Origin: Rhodospirillaceae bacterium
Lineage (GTDB): Bacteria; Pseudomonadota; Alphaproteobacteria; CACIAM-22H2
Direction: 5' to 3'
Length of the DNA stretch: 64,000 nucleotides
Assembly: GCA_022843945.1 (NCBI GenBank)
Contig: JALHMR010000001.1
Location: forward strand, 221,584 to 285,583
The translations under genes were made by a program, and so were the position numbers. Below the pieces are notes generated by a model. That model did not search any database. It saw only the letters and a list, made by a program, of their open reading frames with translations, and was not told the DNA's origin. This document shows positions 1 to 7,973 of the stretch, piece after piece. Positions within the stretch are counted from its first letter, which is position 1, and every line of letters starts with the position of its first letter.

Positions 1-1236
1 CGCTGCGCCCATGACAGCGCCACGGAAACCCTCACCGGTCCCTATACCGAGGAGGAGTTCTGGAAGGACCTGCTGCAGGTCACCGGCGGCCAGACCGACG
101 AGGCGCTGGCCCGGCACATGATCCACCAGTCCAAGGAGATGCTGACCTGGATCACCGAGCAGGGCGTGCGCTTCCAGCCCTCGCTGGGCGGCACGCTCAG
201 CCTCGGGCGCACCAACTCCTTCTTCCTCGGCGGCGGCCGGGCGATGCTCAACGCCCTCTACCGCACGGCGGAGCGGCTCGGCGTCGAGGTCGCCTACGAC
301 GCCGAGGTCGTGGCGCTGGATATCCGCGACGGCGTGTTTCTCTCGGCCAGCGTGAAGCACGCCGGCACGACGATGACCGTGCGCGCCACCACCCTGGTCG
401 CCGCCTCGGGCGGCTTCGAGGCCAATATCGAATGGCTCAAGCAGTCCTGGGGTCCGCCGGCCGACAACTTCCTGATCCGCGGCACACCCTACAACAAGGG
501 CACGGTGCTCAAGCTGCTGCTCGATGCTGGCGTGCAGGCGGTCGGCGACCCGACCCAGTGCCACGCCGTGGCCATCGACGCCCGCGCGCCGAAGTTCGAC
601 GGCGGCATCATCACCCGGCTCGACTGCGTGGTCTTCGGCATCGTGGTCAACAAGCACGCGGCGCGCTTCTACGACGAGGGCGAGGATTTCTGGCCCAAAC
701 GTTACGCCGTCTGGGGCCGGCTGGTCGCCGGCCAGCCCGACCAGATCGCCTACATCCTCTACGACCACAGCTCGTCGACCCTGTTCATGCCCTCGCTCTT
801 CCCGCCGATCCAGGCGCCCACCTTGCGCGAGCTGGCGGCCAAGCTGACCCTCGACCCCGAGGCGCTGGAAAAGACGGTCGCCGGGTTCAACGCGGCGGTG
901 CGGCCCGGCACCTTCGATTCGACGGTGCTCGACGATTGCCGCACCGAGAGCCTGACGCCGCCCAAGAGCCACTGGGCGCGGAAGATCGAGCGGGCGCCCT
1001 TCTACGCCTATCCCGTGCGGCCGGGCATCACCTTCACCTATCTCGGCACGCGCGTGGATCGCCAGGCCCGCATCGTGATGGCCGACGGCAAGCTTTCGTC
1101 CAACATGTTCGCCGCCGGCGAGATCATGGCCGGCAACGTGCTCGGCAAGGGCTACGCCGCCGGCATCGGCATGACCATCGGCGCCGTGTTCGGGCGCATC
1201 GCCGGCCAGGAGGCCGCCACCCGTGCACGCAACTGA
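1..1236 (+). CDS. tcuA: FAD-dependent tricarballylate dehydrogenase TcuA (5' truncated by window)
   Basis: The reading frame is open from the first base, so the N-terminal FAD-binding Rossmann segment lies outside the window. What remains has the C-terminal features of the fumarate-reductase/succinate-dehydrogenase flavoprotein family: a substrate-facing capping region, and near the end a segment reading MFAAGEIMAGNVLGKGYAAG that closes the FAD site. The family member TcuA oxidises tricarballylate to cis-aconitate. The assignment rests mainly on the 14-bp overlap with a clear tcuB downstream, because TcuA and TcuB work as a pair. Related flavoproteins acting on other dicarboxylates cannot be fully excluded. 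Confidence 0.85.
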   Translation, partial: RCAHDSATETLTGPYTEEEFWKDLLQVTGGQTDEALARHMIHQSKEMLTWITEQGVRFQPSLGGTLSLGRTNSFFLGGGRAMLNALYRTAERLGVEVAYDAEVVALDIRDGVFLSASVKHAGTTMTVRATTLVAASGGFEANIEWLKQSWGPPADNFLIRGTPYNKGTVLKLLLDAGVQAVGDPTQCHAVAIDARAPKFDGGIITRLDCVVFGIVVNKHAARFYDEGEDFWPKRYAVWGRLVAGQPDQIAYILYDHSSSTLFMPSLFPPIQAPTLRELAAKLTLDPEALEKTVAGFNAAVRPGTFDSTVLDDCRTESLTPPKSHWARKIERAPFYAYPVRPGITFTYLGTRVDRQARIVMADGKLSSNMFAAGEIMAGNVLGKGYAAGIGMTIGAVFGRIAGQEAATRARN

Positions 1237-2311
1237 GACGCTGAACGAAGCCGACCGGCTGATGGTGGTGTGCAACTCCTGCCGCTACTGCGAGGGGCTG
1301 TGCGCGGTGTTCCCGGCGATGGAGATGCGCCGCGCCTTCACCTCGGGCGACCTGCGCTACTTCGCCAATCTCTGCCACGGCTGCGGGGCCTGTTACGACG
1401 ACTGCCAGTTCTCGCCGCCGCACGAATTCAACGTGAATGTGCCGAAGGTGATGGCCCAGCTGCGCCTGGAATCCTACGCGCACTACGCCTGGCCGGGCGC
1501 CTGCGCCGGGTTGTTCCAACGCAACGGCCTGGTCATTGCCCTGATCGCGGCGCTGAGTGTGGCCGTCTTCATCGCCGGCTTCGTGGCCTGGAGCGATCCC
1601 GGCGCGCTGTTCGCCGTCCATACCGGCCCGGGCGCCTTCTACCGGCTGATGCCGCACAACACGATGGTGGCGATCTTCGGCGCGGCGTTCCTCTACGCCT
1701 GTATCGCCATCGTCATGGGCCTGCGCGCTTTCTGGCGCGACGGCGGCGAGGCGGCCGGCCGGGACTTCGCGCAGGCCGGCCACGAGACCGCGACGCTCAA
1801 GTATCTCGACGGCGGCGGAGCCGGCTGCCGCGACAGCGACACCAAGGCGCCGGACAATCGCCGCCTCTATCACCACCTGACCTTCTACGGCTTCCTGCTG
1901 TGCTTCGCCTCGACCAGCGTGGCGACGCTCTACCACTACCTGCTCGGGATGCAGGCGCCGTACGCCTGGACCGACCTGCCGGTCGTGCTGGGCACGCTGG
2001 GCGGTATCGGCCTGCTGATCGGCCCGGTCGGCCTGCTGGCCGAGAAGGGCAAGCGCGACCCGCTCACCCAGGACAGCAGCCTGTGGGGCATGGACGTGGC
2101 CTTCCTCGCCATGCTCTTCCTCACCAGCCTGACGGGACTGGCGCTGCTGGGCTTGCGCTCAACCCCGGCGATGGGACTGCTCCTGGCCATCCATCTGGGC
2201 GTGGTCTTCGGCCTGTTCGTCACCATGCCCTACGGCAAGTTCGTGCACGGCCTCTACCGCTACGCCGCCCTTGCCCGATACAGCAGAGAGCGCCGCACGC
2301 AAACCGACTAG
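1223..2311 (+). CDS. tcuB: Tricarballylate utilisation iron-sulfur membrane protein TcuB (CitB)
   Basis: This 362-residue protein starts at a GTG inside the end of tcuA. Its N-terminal part has two cysteine clusters typical of 4Fe-4S ferredoxin-like sites (CNSCRYCEGLC and CHGCGACYDDC). Several hydrophobic membrane segments with conserved histidines follow. In the known Tcu system TcuB reoxidises the reduced flavin of TcuA and passes electrons to the membrane quinone pool. Length and order match the family. The overlap implies translational coupling. No tcuC transporter or tcuR regulator is visible on this side; they may lie upstream of the window. Confidence 0.9.
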   Translation: MHATETLNEADRLMVVCNSCRYCEGLCAVFPAMEMRRAFTSGDLRYFANLCHGCGACYDDCQFSPPHEFNVNVPKVMAQLRLESYAHYAWPGACAGLFQRNGLVIALIAALSVAVFIAGFVAWSDPGALFAVHTGPGAFYRLMPHNTMVAIFGAAFLYACIAIVMGLRAFWRDGGEAAGRDFAQAGHETATLKYLDGGGAGCRDSDTKAPDNRRLYHHLTFYGFLLCFASTSVATLYHYLLGMQAPYAWTDLPVVLGTLGGIGLLIGPVGLLAEKGKRDPLTQDSSLWGMDVAFLAMLFLTSLTGLALLGLRSTPAMGLLLAIHLGVVFGLFVTMPYGKFVHGLYRYAALARYSRERRTQTD

Positions 2312-2320
2312 AGAAAAGCT

Positions 2321-2506
2321 TTAGTGGGCGGCGCGCGCCCCGGCCTTCAGCACGAAGACCCGGTCGCAGTAGCCGCACTCGCCGCGCCCGTCGGGGCTCA
2401 GCGGGATGTAGATCGTCGGGTGGCCCAGGGCCCCGCCACCGTCGCAACGCGCCGGATTGGTCTCGGTCTCGATCGTCTCGGGCGGTGGCGGCAGGTTGCT
2501 GGCCAT
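2321..2506 (-). CDS. Small zinc-finger (zf-CHCC) protein
   Basis: This is a 61-residue protein read from the ATG at 2506. It carries one zinc-binding pattern, C-x7-H-x14-C-x2-C (C21, H29, C44, C47), matching the zf-CHCC family. That family includes the mitochondrial complex I accessory subunit NDUFS6 and small alphaproteobacterial homologues. A longer in-frame extension to 2602 exists, but it would overlap the start of the next gene and adds no recognisable sequence. The gene is convergent with tcuB and divergent from the ABC ATPase gene. The molecular role of the bacterial members is not settled. Confidence 0.8.
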   Translation of the reverse strand: MASNLPPPPETIETETNPARCDGGGALGHPTIYIPLSPDGRGECGYCDRVFVLKAGARAAH

Positions 2507-2600
2507 GGGGCGAATCCGGTGTTTGACCGTGAGGACGCGGCGATGATACCGATTGCGCCCGGCGTTGCAAACGGCCCCGCCCGATCCATCTAAGTTATTC

Positions 2601-3569
2601 ATGAATCTTCACAATCCCGCGGCTTCAGGCCTTTCCGCCGTGACCCTCGACGGCCTGACCAAGGTCTATGCCCGCCAGGGCAAAGCGGGCAGCAAGAAAG
2701 CCCTCGATAACGTCAGCCTGACCATCCGGCGCGGCGAGATCTTCGGCCTGCTCGGCCCCAACGGGGCGGGCAAGTCGACGCTGATCAACATCCTCGCCGG
2801 CCTGGTCAACAAGACCGCCGGCCGGGCCGAGATCTGGGGCCTCGACATCGACAAGGACCAGCGCGCCAGCCGGGCGGCCATCGGCGTCGTGCCGCAGGAG
2901 CTCAACATCGACCCGTTCTTCACGCCGCGCGAGCTGCTGGAGGTGCAGGCCGGGCTCTACGGCGTGCCCAGCGCCGAGCGCATCACCGACGAGCTGCTGC
3001 GCGCCGTCGGCCTGTACGACAAGGCCGACGCCTATGCCCGCACGCTCTCGGGCGGCATGCGCCGGCGCCTGCTGGTCGCCAAGGCGATGGTCCACCGCCC
3101 GCCGGTGCTGGTGCTCGACGAGCCGACGGCCGGCGTGGATGTCGAGCTGCGCCAGGGCCTGTGGCAGTACGTCCGCCAGCTCAACACCGCCGGCACCACC
3201 ATCCTGCTGACCACGCATTACCTGCCCGAGGCCGAGCAGCTCTGCGACCGCATCGCCATCATCAACCACGGCCGCATGATCGCCTGCGACACCACCGTGG
3301 CGCTGACCTCGCGCCTCGACCGCAAGGAGCTGCGCCTGATCCTCGACCGCGACCTCGGCACCATTCCGCCCTCGCTCGGCCGCTACGACGCCGTGCACAA
3401 AGGCCCGCGCGAGCTGGTCTTCCGCTACCGGCCGAGCCAGACCAGCGCCGGTGAGCTGCTCGACGCGGCGCGCGCCGCCGGTCTCGTCATCCTCGACCTC
3501 TCGACCGAGGAGAGCGACCTCGAGGACATTTTCATCGAGCTGACCCGCGGCGGGGCCGAAGCTGCGTGA
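2601..3569 (+). CDS. ABC transporter ATP-binding protein (DrrA/NodI type)
   Basis: This 322-residue ATPase starts at the ATG at 2601. It has Walker A (GPNGAGKST), the ABC signature (LSGGMRRR), Walker B (VLVLDEPT) and the switch histidine (TTHYLPEAE), followed by a C-terminal extension of about 90 residues as in ABC-2 exporters. Such ATPases normally pair with an ABC-2 permease, but none follows. The next gene is a hydrolase, so the partner must be elsewhere or the protein is shared. A longer ORF from 2553 is possible but would cover the divergent zinc-finger promoter. Confidence 0.85.
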   Translation: MNLHNPAASGLSAVTLDGLTKVYARQGKAGSKKALDNVSLTIRRGEIFGLLGPNGAGKSTLINILAGLVNKTAGRAEIWGLDIDKDQRASRAAIGVVPQELNIDPFFTPRELLEVQAGLYGVPSAERITDELLRAVGLYDKADAYARTLSGGMRRRLLVAKAMVHRPPVLVLDEPTAGVDVELRQGLWQYVRQLNTAGTTILLTTHYLPEAEQLCDRIAIINHGRMIACDTTVALTSRLDRKELRLILDRDLGTIPPSLGRYDAVHKGPRELVFRYRPSQTSAGELLDAARAAGLVILDLSTEESDLEDIFIELTRGGAEAA

Positions 3570-3582
3570 AGAGGATGGCTGC

Positions 3583-4608
3583 ATGAAGCGGCTACCCGTC
3601 CGGGCTTTAGGACTCGCTGCGCTGCTGCTGCTGGGCGCCTGCACGCCGACCATCGTACCGATGGGGCCGCCGGTCGCCACGCCGCAGCTGGAAGCCGATC
3701 GCCTGGTGATGGCCGACGGCGCGGTGCTGCCGCTCACCACCTGGCGGCCGGACGGCCAGCCCAAGGCCGTGATCGTCGCGCTTCATGGCTTCAACGACTA
3801 CGCCATCGGCTTCGCCGATCCGGCAGTGGAATGGGTGCGCGACGGCATCGCTACCTATGCCTACGACCAGCGCGGCTTTGGCCGCCAAGCACAGCGGGGA
3901 ATCTGGCCAGGCACCGAGACCCTGATCGCAGATCTCGAGACGGTCACCGCCCTGGTGCAGGCGCGCCATCCGGGCGTGCCGGTCTATGTGCTCGGTGAAA
4001 GCATGGGTGGCAGCGTAGTGCTCGTGGCCGCCGCACGCGGCAAGCTCGACAATGCGGCCGGCACGATCCTGCTCGCCCCGGCAGTGCGCGGCCGCGAGAC
4101 GCTCAACATCTTCGCCCGCACCGGTTTGTGGTTCTTCTCGCGTACGGTGCCCTGGCTCGCCGGCGCTCCCGGTGGCCCGCTGCCGTTCAAGGTCTCGGAC
4201 AATATCGCGGCGCTGCGCAAGCTGGGCCGCGACCCGCTGGTCATCAAATGGACCCGCGTGGATGCCTTCTGGGGTCTGGTCAACCTGATGGACGACGCGC
4301 TGGCGGCCGCGCCGCAGTTCAGTTCGCGGACCCTGATCCTGCTGGGGCGGCACGACGACCTGATTCCCGACGATCCGATGCAGCTCATGCTCTCCCGCAT
4401 GCCCCCCGCGGCAGCGGGCCGGCGGCGGGTCGCGGTCTACCCCGAGGGCTACCACCTGCTGCTGCGCGACCTGCGCGCGGACATCCCTATCCGCGATATC
4501 GTGCGCTACACGCAAGACCCCGCGGCGCCGCTGCCTTCGAGCCAGGAACACGCCCCCGATGATTTGCGTAAACCCCTGCTTTCCGTTAGTGTCCCGGCCG
4601 CCAACTAA
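3583..4608 (+). CDS. Lipoprotein alpha/beta hydrolase (lysophospholipase/monoacylglycerol lipase-like)
   Basis: This is a 341-residue protein. A lipobox LLGAC predicts lipid attachment at Cys20, so it is probably anchored in the cell envelope. The fold signature is an alpha/beta hydrolase: GESMGG holds the nucleophile serine, RHDDLIPDD the acid and GYHLLLRD the histidine. An early HGFNDY segment resembles the oxyanion-hole region of monoacylglycerol lipases and PldB. The gene starts 13 bp after the ABC ATPase and may be co-transcribed with it. The substrate cannot be told from sequence; a lipid ester is likely. Confidence 0.8.
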   Translation: MKRLPVRALGLAALLLLGACTPTIVPMGPPVATPQLEADRLVMADGAVLPLTTWRPDGQPKAVIVALHGFNDYAIGFADPAVEWVRDGIATYAYDQRGFGRQAQRGIWPGTETLIADLETVTALVQARHPGVPVYVLGESMGGSVVLVAAARGKLDNAAGTILLAPAVRGRETLNIFARTGLWFFSRTVPWLAGAPGGPLPFKVSDNIAALRKLGRDPLVIKWTRVDAFWGLVNLMDDALAAAPQFSSRTLILLGRHDDLIPDDPMQLMLSRMPPAAAGRRRVAVYPEGYHLLLRDLRADIPIRDIVRYTQDPAAPLPSSQEHAPDDLRKPLLSVSVPAAN

Positions 4609-4685
4609 GCGCCCGTAGCTCAGTTGGATAGAGCGCTAGCCTCCGGAGCTAGAGGTCGTGAGTTCGAGTCTCGCCGGGCGCGCCA
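4609..4685 (+). tRNA. tRNA-Arg (anticodon CCG)
   Basis: The cloverleaf is complete. The acceptor stem GCGCCCG pairs with CGGGCGC, the anticodon stem CTAGC/GCTAG holds the loop CTCCGGA, the T loop is TTCGAGT, and CCA is encoded. The anticodon CCG reads arginine CGG codons. It begins immediately after the hydrolase stop codon. I see no integrase or duplicated tRNA end that would mark an integrated element here. Confidence 0.96.
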
Positions 4686-4744
4686 TTCTTTCTGACCAAC
4701 GCACCGTCCCCCACCGCTTTTTGCGGTGGCTCTGGCGCGCGCGC

Positions 4745-4794
4745 AAAAAAAAGAGCCGCCCAGGCCTGAGGGGAGGAATTGGCCGGGGCGGCTC
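4745..4794 (-). terminator. Rho-independent terminator
   Basis: Read on the minus strand, GAGCCGCCC pairs with GGGCGGCTC. Inside it an extra GGCC/GGCC pairing surrounds a 14-nt loop, and eight T residues follow. It lies 60 bp downstream of the minus-strand gene ending at 4858 and should terminate that gene. It also insulates it from the tRNA gene. Confidence 0.88.
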
Positions 4795-4857
4795 GGTTGA
4801 GCGGCGAGGGGAAGTGCGCCGCTCACTAGTCTGGAGAGGGTACTGGGTCGGGGTCTG

Positions 4858-5238
4858 TTACTCGCTCAGCGCGGCGACCTTCTGGCCATCGAGCGACGCG
4901 GTCTGGGTCGGCTCGGTCACGTAGCCGACGGCCAGGGTGTCTTCCTTGGTTGGGCGGCCGAGCTCGGGATTGGTCGCCCACAGCAGACGCATGGCTTGGC
5001 GATGAGTGTCCATCGGCACGTCGGCCTTGACGAACTTGGAGTAGTCCGAGTCCCGGGTGAGGAACATCGCCGAGGGCAGGGCCTGCTCGACGGCCGAGGC
5101 CTGCACGCTGCGCGTCTCGGACGGCGCGGCCAGCGCGACGGGGTTACCGTTACCGCGATAGTCGAAGGCATGCATGTCGCCAGCGGCGGCGACGGTGGGC
5201 ACGAGGGCGAGAGCGACGGCGCAGATGATGGCTTTCAT
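4858..5238 (-). CDS. Small exported protein, weakly DUF3306-like
   Basis: This 126-residue protein starts at the ATG at 5238, 8 nt behind a strong AAGGAGG ribosome-binding site. The first 20 residues form a signal peptide ending AAAG. The mature part has the segment SDYSKFVKADVP followed by AMRLLWATNPEL. This resembles the 'alanine-rich linker, RLWxxNPxL' core of DUF3306 proteins found in formate dehydrogenase loci, but no such genes are nearby. Function is unknown. It is transcribed alone and closed by a strong terminator. Confidence 0.65.
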   Translation of the reverse strand: MKAIICAVALALVPTVAAAGDMHAFDYRGNGNPVALAAPSETRSVQASAVEQALPSAMFLTRDSDYSKFVKADVPMDTHRQAMRLLWATNPELGRPTKEDTLAVGYVTEPTQTASLDGQKVAALSE

Positions 5239-5544
5239 GGATGGGTCCTCCTTGTCCGGGTTCAACGCTTGTTTGGTGAGCCTCAAGGTAGGCCGAGACC
5301 CTGAATAAGACGTTAAATATCAAAAGGTTACAGGATCAGTCCCTTAACAGAGACGGTAAATATCCCCTTCACCAAATATCCCTCGGCATTCGAAGCAAGT
5401 TCAGGCGATCGAGCGAATCGCCGTGTTTTCGGGCCTTGCGTGACGGACGCGCGGGGCTTGCGCGATTCATTTCAAATGCATCGCGATTCCGCGCTGGTCA
5501 TAAAAAAGTTTTTAAGCGGCGAAAAAAGCGGCGGATTTAATCAC
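5239..5544. other. Intergenic region, relatively AT-rich
   Basis: About 300 bp separate the small exported-protein gene and the end of the GIY-YIG gene. The part next to 5238 carries the ribosome-binding site and presumably the minus-strand promoter of the exported protein. No ORF with homology and no RNA gene is seen. Base composition is clearly richer in A and T than the neighbouring genes, as expected for a regulatory spacer. Confidence 0.5.
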
Positions 5545-5901
5545 TCAAGAAAGCCTCACCCTGAGGTGCGAGCCCGCAGGGCGAGCCTCGAAGGGTGAGT
5601 CGAATCGACTACTGCCGACGTGTTGGCGGCTCGAGAGTGCAGGCAACGCCGAGAGATCGCCTCGGATCAGCGCTTCTTTTTTGGCGCAACTCCAGCCTTT
5701 CAGTTGCCGCTCGGCGGCTATGGCGTCGGTGATGTTCGCGAACTCCTGCGCGTAGACCAGTACAACCGCTCGCCGGCTGCTCGTGTATCCGCCAAAGGTA
5801 CCTGCGTTATGCACCGAGACGCGTCGCTCCAAGCTGTCGCGCGTCGTCCCGACATAGTAGCTGCCGTCTCGGCACCGAAGGATGTAAGCAAATGCACCCA
5901 T
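5545..5901 (-). CDS. GIY-YIG nuclease family protein, flanked by inverted palindromic repeats
   Basis: This is a 118-residue single-domain protein. The GIY-YIG signature appears as AYILRCRDGSYYVGTT, with the conserved arginine of LERRVSVHN following and the glutamate of AERQLKGW later. This is the standalone UPF0213/YhbQ-like class with an intact catalytic core. The last roughly 22 residues are encoded by one copy of a dispersed palindrome (5554-5600), and an inverted copy (5921-5962) starts 20 bp upstream of the ATG. The gene thus sits between two inverted repeats like a minimal mobile unit. Biological role unknown. Confidence 0.82.
   Translation of the reverse strand: MGAFAYILRCRDGSYYVGTTRDSLERRVSVHNAGTFGGYTSSRRAVVLVYAQEFANITDAIAAERQLKGWSCAKKEALIRGDLSALPALSSRQHVGSSRFDSPFEARPAGSHLRVRLS
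5554..5600 (+). repeat. Dispersed palindromic repeat, copy A1
   Basis: The repeat starts CCTCACCCTGAGGTGCGAGC and ends GCGAGCCTCGAAGGGTGAG, with a short centre. The two ends are imperfectly complementary, giving a hairpin. It overlaps the 3' end of the GIY-YIG gene and is inverted relative to copy A2. Confidence 0.8.
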
Positions 5902-5920
5902 GGCTGCATTCTAGCCGTCG

Positions 5921-5962
5921 TCACCCTTCGAGGCTCGCTGACGCTCGCACCTCAGGGTGAGG
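5921..5962 (-). repeat. Dispersed palindromic repeat, copy A2 (inverted relative to A1)
   Basis: The reverse complement of this segment matches copy A1 almost base for base across both arms and differs mainly in the few central bases. It lies just upstream of the GIY-YIG start codon, so it may hold or affect that gene's promoter. Confidence 0.8.
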
Positions 5963-6016
5963 TCAGGCATCAAGCCTAGGGTGACGGAGTAAGCCATATC
6001 CGCTATGTAAAGCCGC

Positions 6017-7252
6017 ATGACTGCTTCATTCGGCGATCTCAACCCGCCTCCGCGCCTGATCATGGGTCCCGGCCCCGTCGATGCCGATCCGCGCGTGCTG
6101 CGCGCCATGTCGATGCCGCTGCTCGGGCAGTTCGATCCCGCCTTCACCGCCTACATGAACGAGGTGATGGCGCTCTACCGGCAGGTCTACCAGACGAAGA
6201 ACAAGTGGACCTTCCTGGTCGACGGCACGGCGCGCGCCGGCATCGAGGCGATCCTCACCTCGCTGATCGCCCCGGGCGACCGCGTGCTGGTGCCCATCTT
6301 CGGGCGCTTCGGCCATCTGCTGGCCGAGATCGCGCGGCGCTGCCGCGCCGAGGTGCAGACCATCGAGGCCGAGTGGGGCACGGTCTTCGATCCGGGCCAG
6401 GTCGAAGACGCGGTGAAGACGTTCAAGCCGCGGCTCATCGCCTGCGTGCACGGCGACACCTCGACCACCATGGCGCAGCCGCTGGAGGAGATCGCCAGGA
6501 TCGGCCATCGGCACGACGCGCTGGTCTACACCGACGCCACCGCCACCCTGGGCGGCATGGACGTGGCCGTGGACCGCTGGGGTGTCGATGCCATCTCCGC
6601 CGGCCTGCAGAAATGCCTGTCCGGCCCGCCGGGCAGCGCACCGATCAGCTTCAACGAGCGCGTCGCCGAGCGCATCAACGCCCGCAAGCATGTCGAGCAG
6701 GGCATCAGGGCCGACGGCACCGTCGAGGGCAACGGCCCGATCATCCAGTCCAACTACTTCGATCTGGCCATGCTGATGGATTACTGGGGCGAGAGCCGCC
6801 TCAACCACCACACCGAGGCGACCTCGATGCTCTACGCGGCGCGCGAGTGTGCCCGCATCGTCATCGAGGAGGGCCTCGCCGCCCGCGTGGCGCGGCATGA
6901 GACCGGCAGCCGGGCGCTGGTGGCCGGGCTCCAGGCCATGGGCCTGACGATCTTCGGAGACAGCAAGCACAAGATGCCCAACGTCACCGGCATCGTCATC
7001 CCGCCGAAGATCGACGGCGAGCGCGTGCGCGGCGAGCTGCTCAACGATTTCGGCATCGAGATCGGCACCTCGTTCGGGCCGCTCAAGGGCAGGATCTGGC
7101 GCATCGGCACGATGGGCTACGGCTGCCAGAAGCGGAACGTGCTGCTCTGCCTCGCGGCGCTCGAGGCGGTGCTGCGCCAGCAGGGCTATGCCGCCAAACC
7201 GGGCGCCGGCGTCGACGCGGCGCTGGCGGAGTATCGCCAGGCGGAAAAGTAA
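6017..7252 (+). CDS. Class V aminotransferase, PucG-like ((S)-ureidoglycine-glyoxylate or alanine/serine-glyoxylate transaminase)
   Basis: This is a 411-residue fold-type I PLP enzyme. The Schiff-base lysine is K199 in SAGLQKCLSGPPG, and the PLP-phosphate and aspartate positions (VDGTARAG; YTDATATLGG) are intact. Alanine-glyoxylate transaminases usually have 'GH' near residue 37. This protein has LLGQFDPAF, with Gln38, and SNYFDL near residue 247, which resemble the ureidoglycine-specific PucG group. The PucG call is therefore an inference from two positions. No other ureide genes adjoin it; it stands alone, convergent with the kinase gene. Confidence 0.78.
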   Translation: MTASFGDLNPPPRLIMGPGPVDADPRVLRAMSMPLLGQFDPAFTAYMNEVMALYRQVYQTKNKWTFLVDGTARAGIEAILTSLIAPGDRVLVPIFGRFGHLLAEIARRCRAEVQTIEAEWGTVFDPGQVEDAVKTFKPRLIACVHGDTSTTMAQPLEEIARIGHRHDALVYTDATATLGGMDVAVDRWGVDAISAGLQKCLSGPPGSAPISFNERVAERINARKHVEQGIRADGTVEGNGPIIQSNYFDLAMLMDYWGESRLNHHTEATSMLYAARECARIVIEEGLAARVARHETGSRALVAGLQAMGLTIFGDSKHKMPNVTGIVIPPKIDGERVRGELLNDFGIEIGTSFGPLKGRIWRIGTMGYGCQKRNVLLCLAALEAVLRQQGYAAKPGAGVDAALAEYRQAEK

Positions 7253-7269
7253 GCTGAGGCCCGGCGGCC

Positions 7270-7965
7270 TTAGCCGCTGCTGCCCTTCGCTTCCCTGAGC
7301 GGCATCTCGATGCGCCAATGCACGCCGTCGCGGCCAAAGTCGCATAGGGCGGCGCCGTGAAGGTCGCTCCGCGTGCTCCGCTCGATCAGCTCCATGCCGA
7401 AGCCCCAGGGCGGCGCGCCGCCGGTGACGGGTGGCCCGCCCCGCTCGCTCCAGTCGAGCACGAACTTCTGCCCGGCACTGGCGCTCCAGCGCACCTCCAG
7501 CCAGCCGGTGCTGTTGCTCAGCGCCCCGTGCTTTTCCGCATTCGCCACGAGCTCCTGCACGATCATGGCAAAAGCCATCGCTTGATCGGCGCTGAGCGTG
7601 AATCCCGTCCCGCTCAAGCGGATGCGGCTTCCGATCTCTCCATAGGGAGCGAGCCCCGCTCGGAGCAGATCGGTCACATCGACGCCCTGCCAGGTATTGG
7701 CCGCGATCAGGTCATGCGCCCGGGCCAGGGCATAGATCCGCCCCTCGAAAGCCAGGCCGAAAGCCTCCAGCGAGGGGCTGGTTCGCAGGGTGCGGGAGGC
7801 GATCGAGACCGCCGACGCCAGCATGTTCTTGACGCGATGCTTGACCTCGGAGAGCAGGGCCTGCTGGGCCTTCACCGCCCGAGAACGCCGTGCCGGCTTT
7901 GTCGGCGATCGGCGGCGGCGCTGTCCTTGCCGGGTGCCTGATTTGCTCCGCCGCTTCCTCGGCAT
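7270..7965 (-). CDS. HWE-type sensor histidine kinase without sensor domain
   Basis: This 231-residue protein has a basic N-terminus and then a HisKA_2/HWE phosphoacceptor helix (EVKHRVKNML, His43). The ATPase domain carries the N-box VQELVANAEKHGA and the WSERGGPPV segment that defines the HWE family. There is no membrane segment or PAS domain, so it probably receives its signal from a partner protein. It starts 8 bp after hldE and looks co-transcribed with the LPS genes. No cognate response regulator adjoins it. The start at 7965 was chosen because the longer frame runs antisense-like through hldE. Confidence 0.82.
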   Translation of the reverse strand: MPRKRRSKSGTRQGQRRRRSPTKPARRSRAVKAQQALLSEVKHRVKNMLASAVSIASRTLRTSPSLEAFGLAFEGRIYALARAHDLIAANTWQGVDVTDLLRAGLAPYGEIGSRIRLSGTGFTLSADQAMAFAMIVQELVANAEKHGALSNSTGWLEVRWSASAGQKFVLDWSERGGPPVTGGAPPWGFGMELIERSTRSDLHGAALCDFGRDGVHWRIEMPLREAKGSSG

Positions 7966-7973
7966 GCGGGCCG

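Noticed and set aside
4609..5962. tRNA-Arg as an integration site for a genomic island reaching the GIY-YIG gene
   Set aside because: No repeat of the tRNA 3' end and no integrase were found downstream. The following genes have ordinary spacing and composition.
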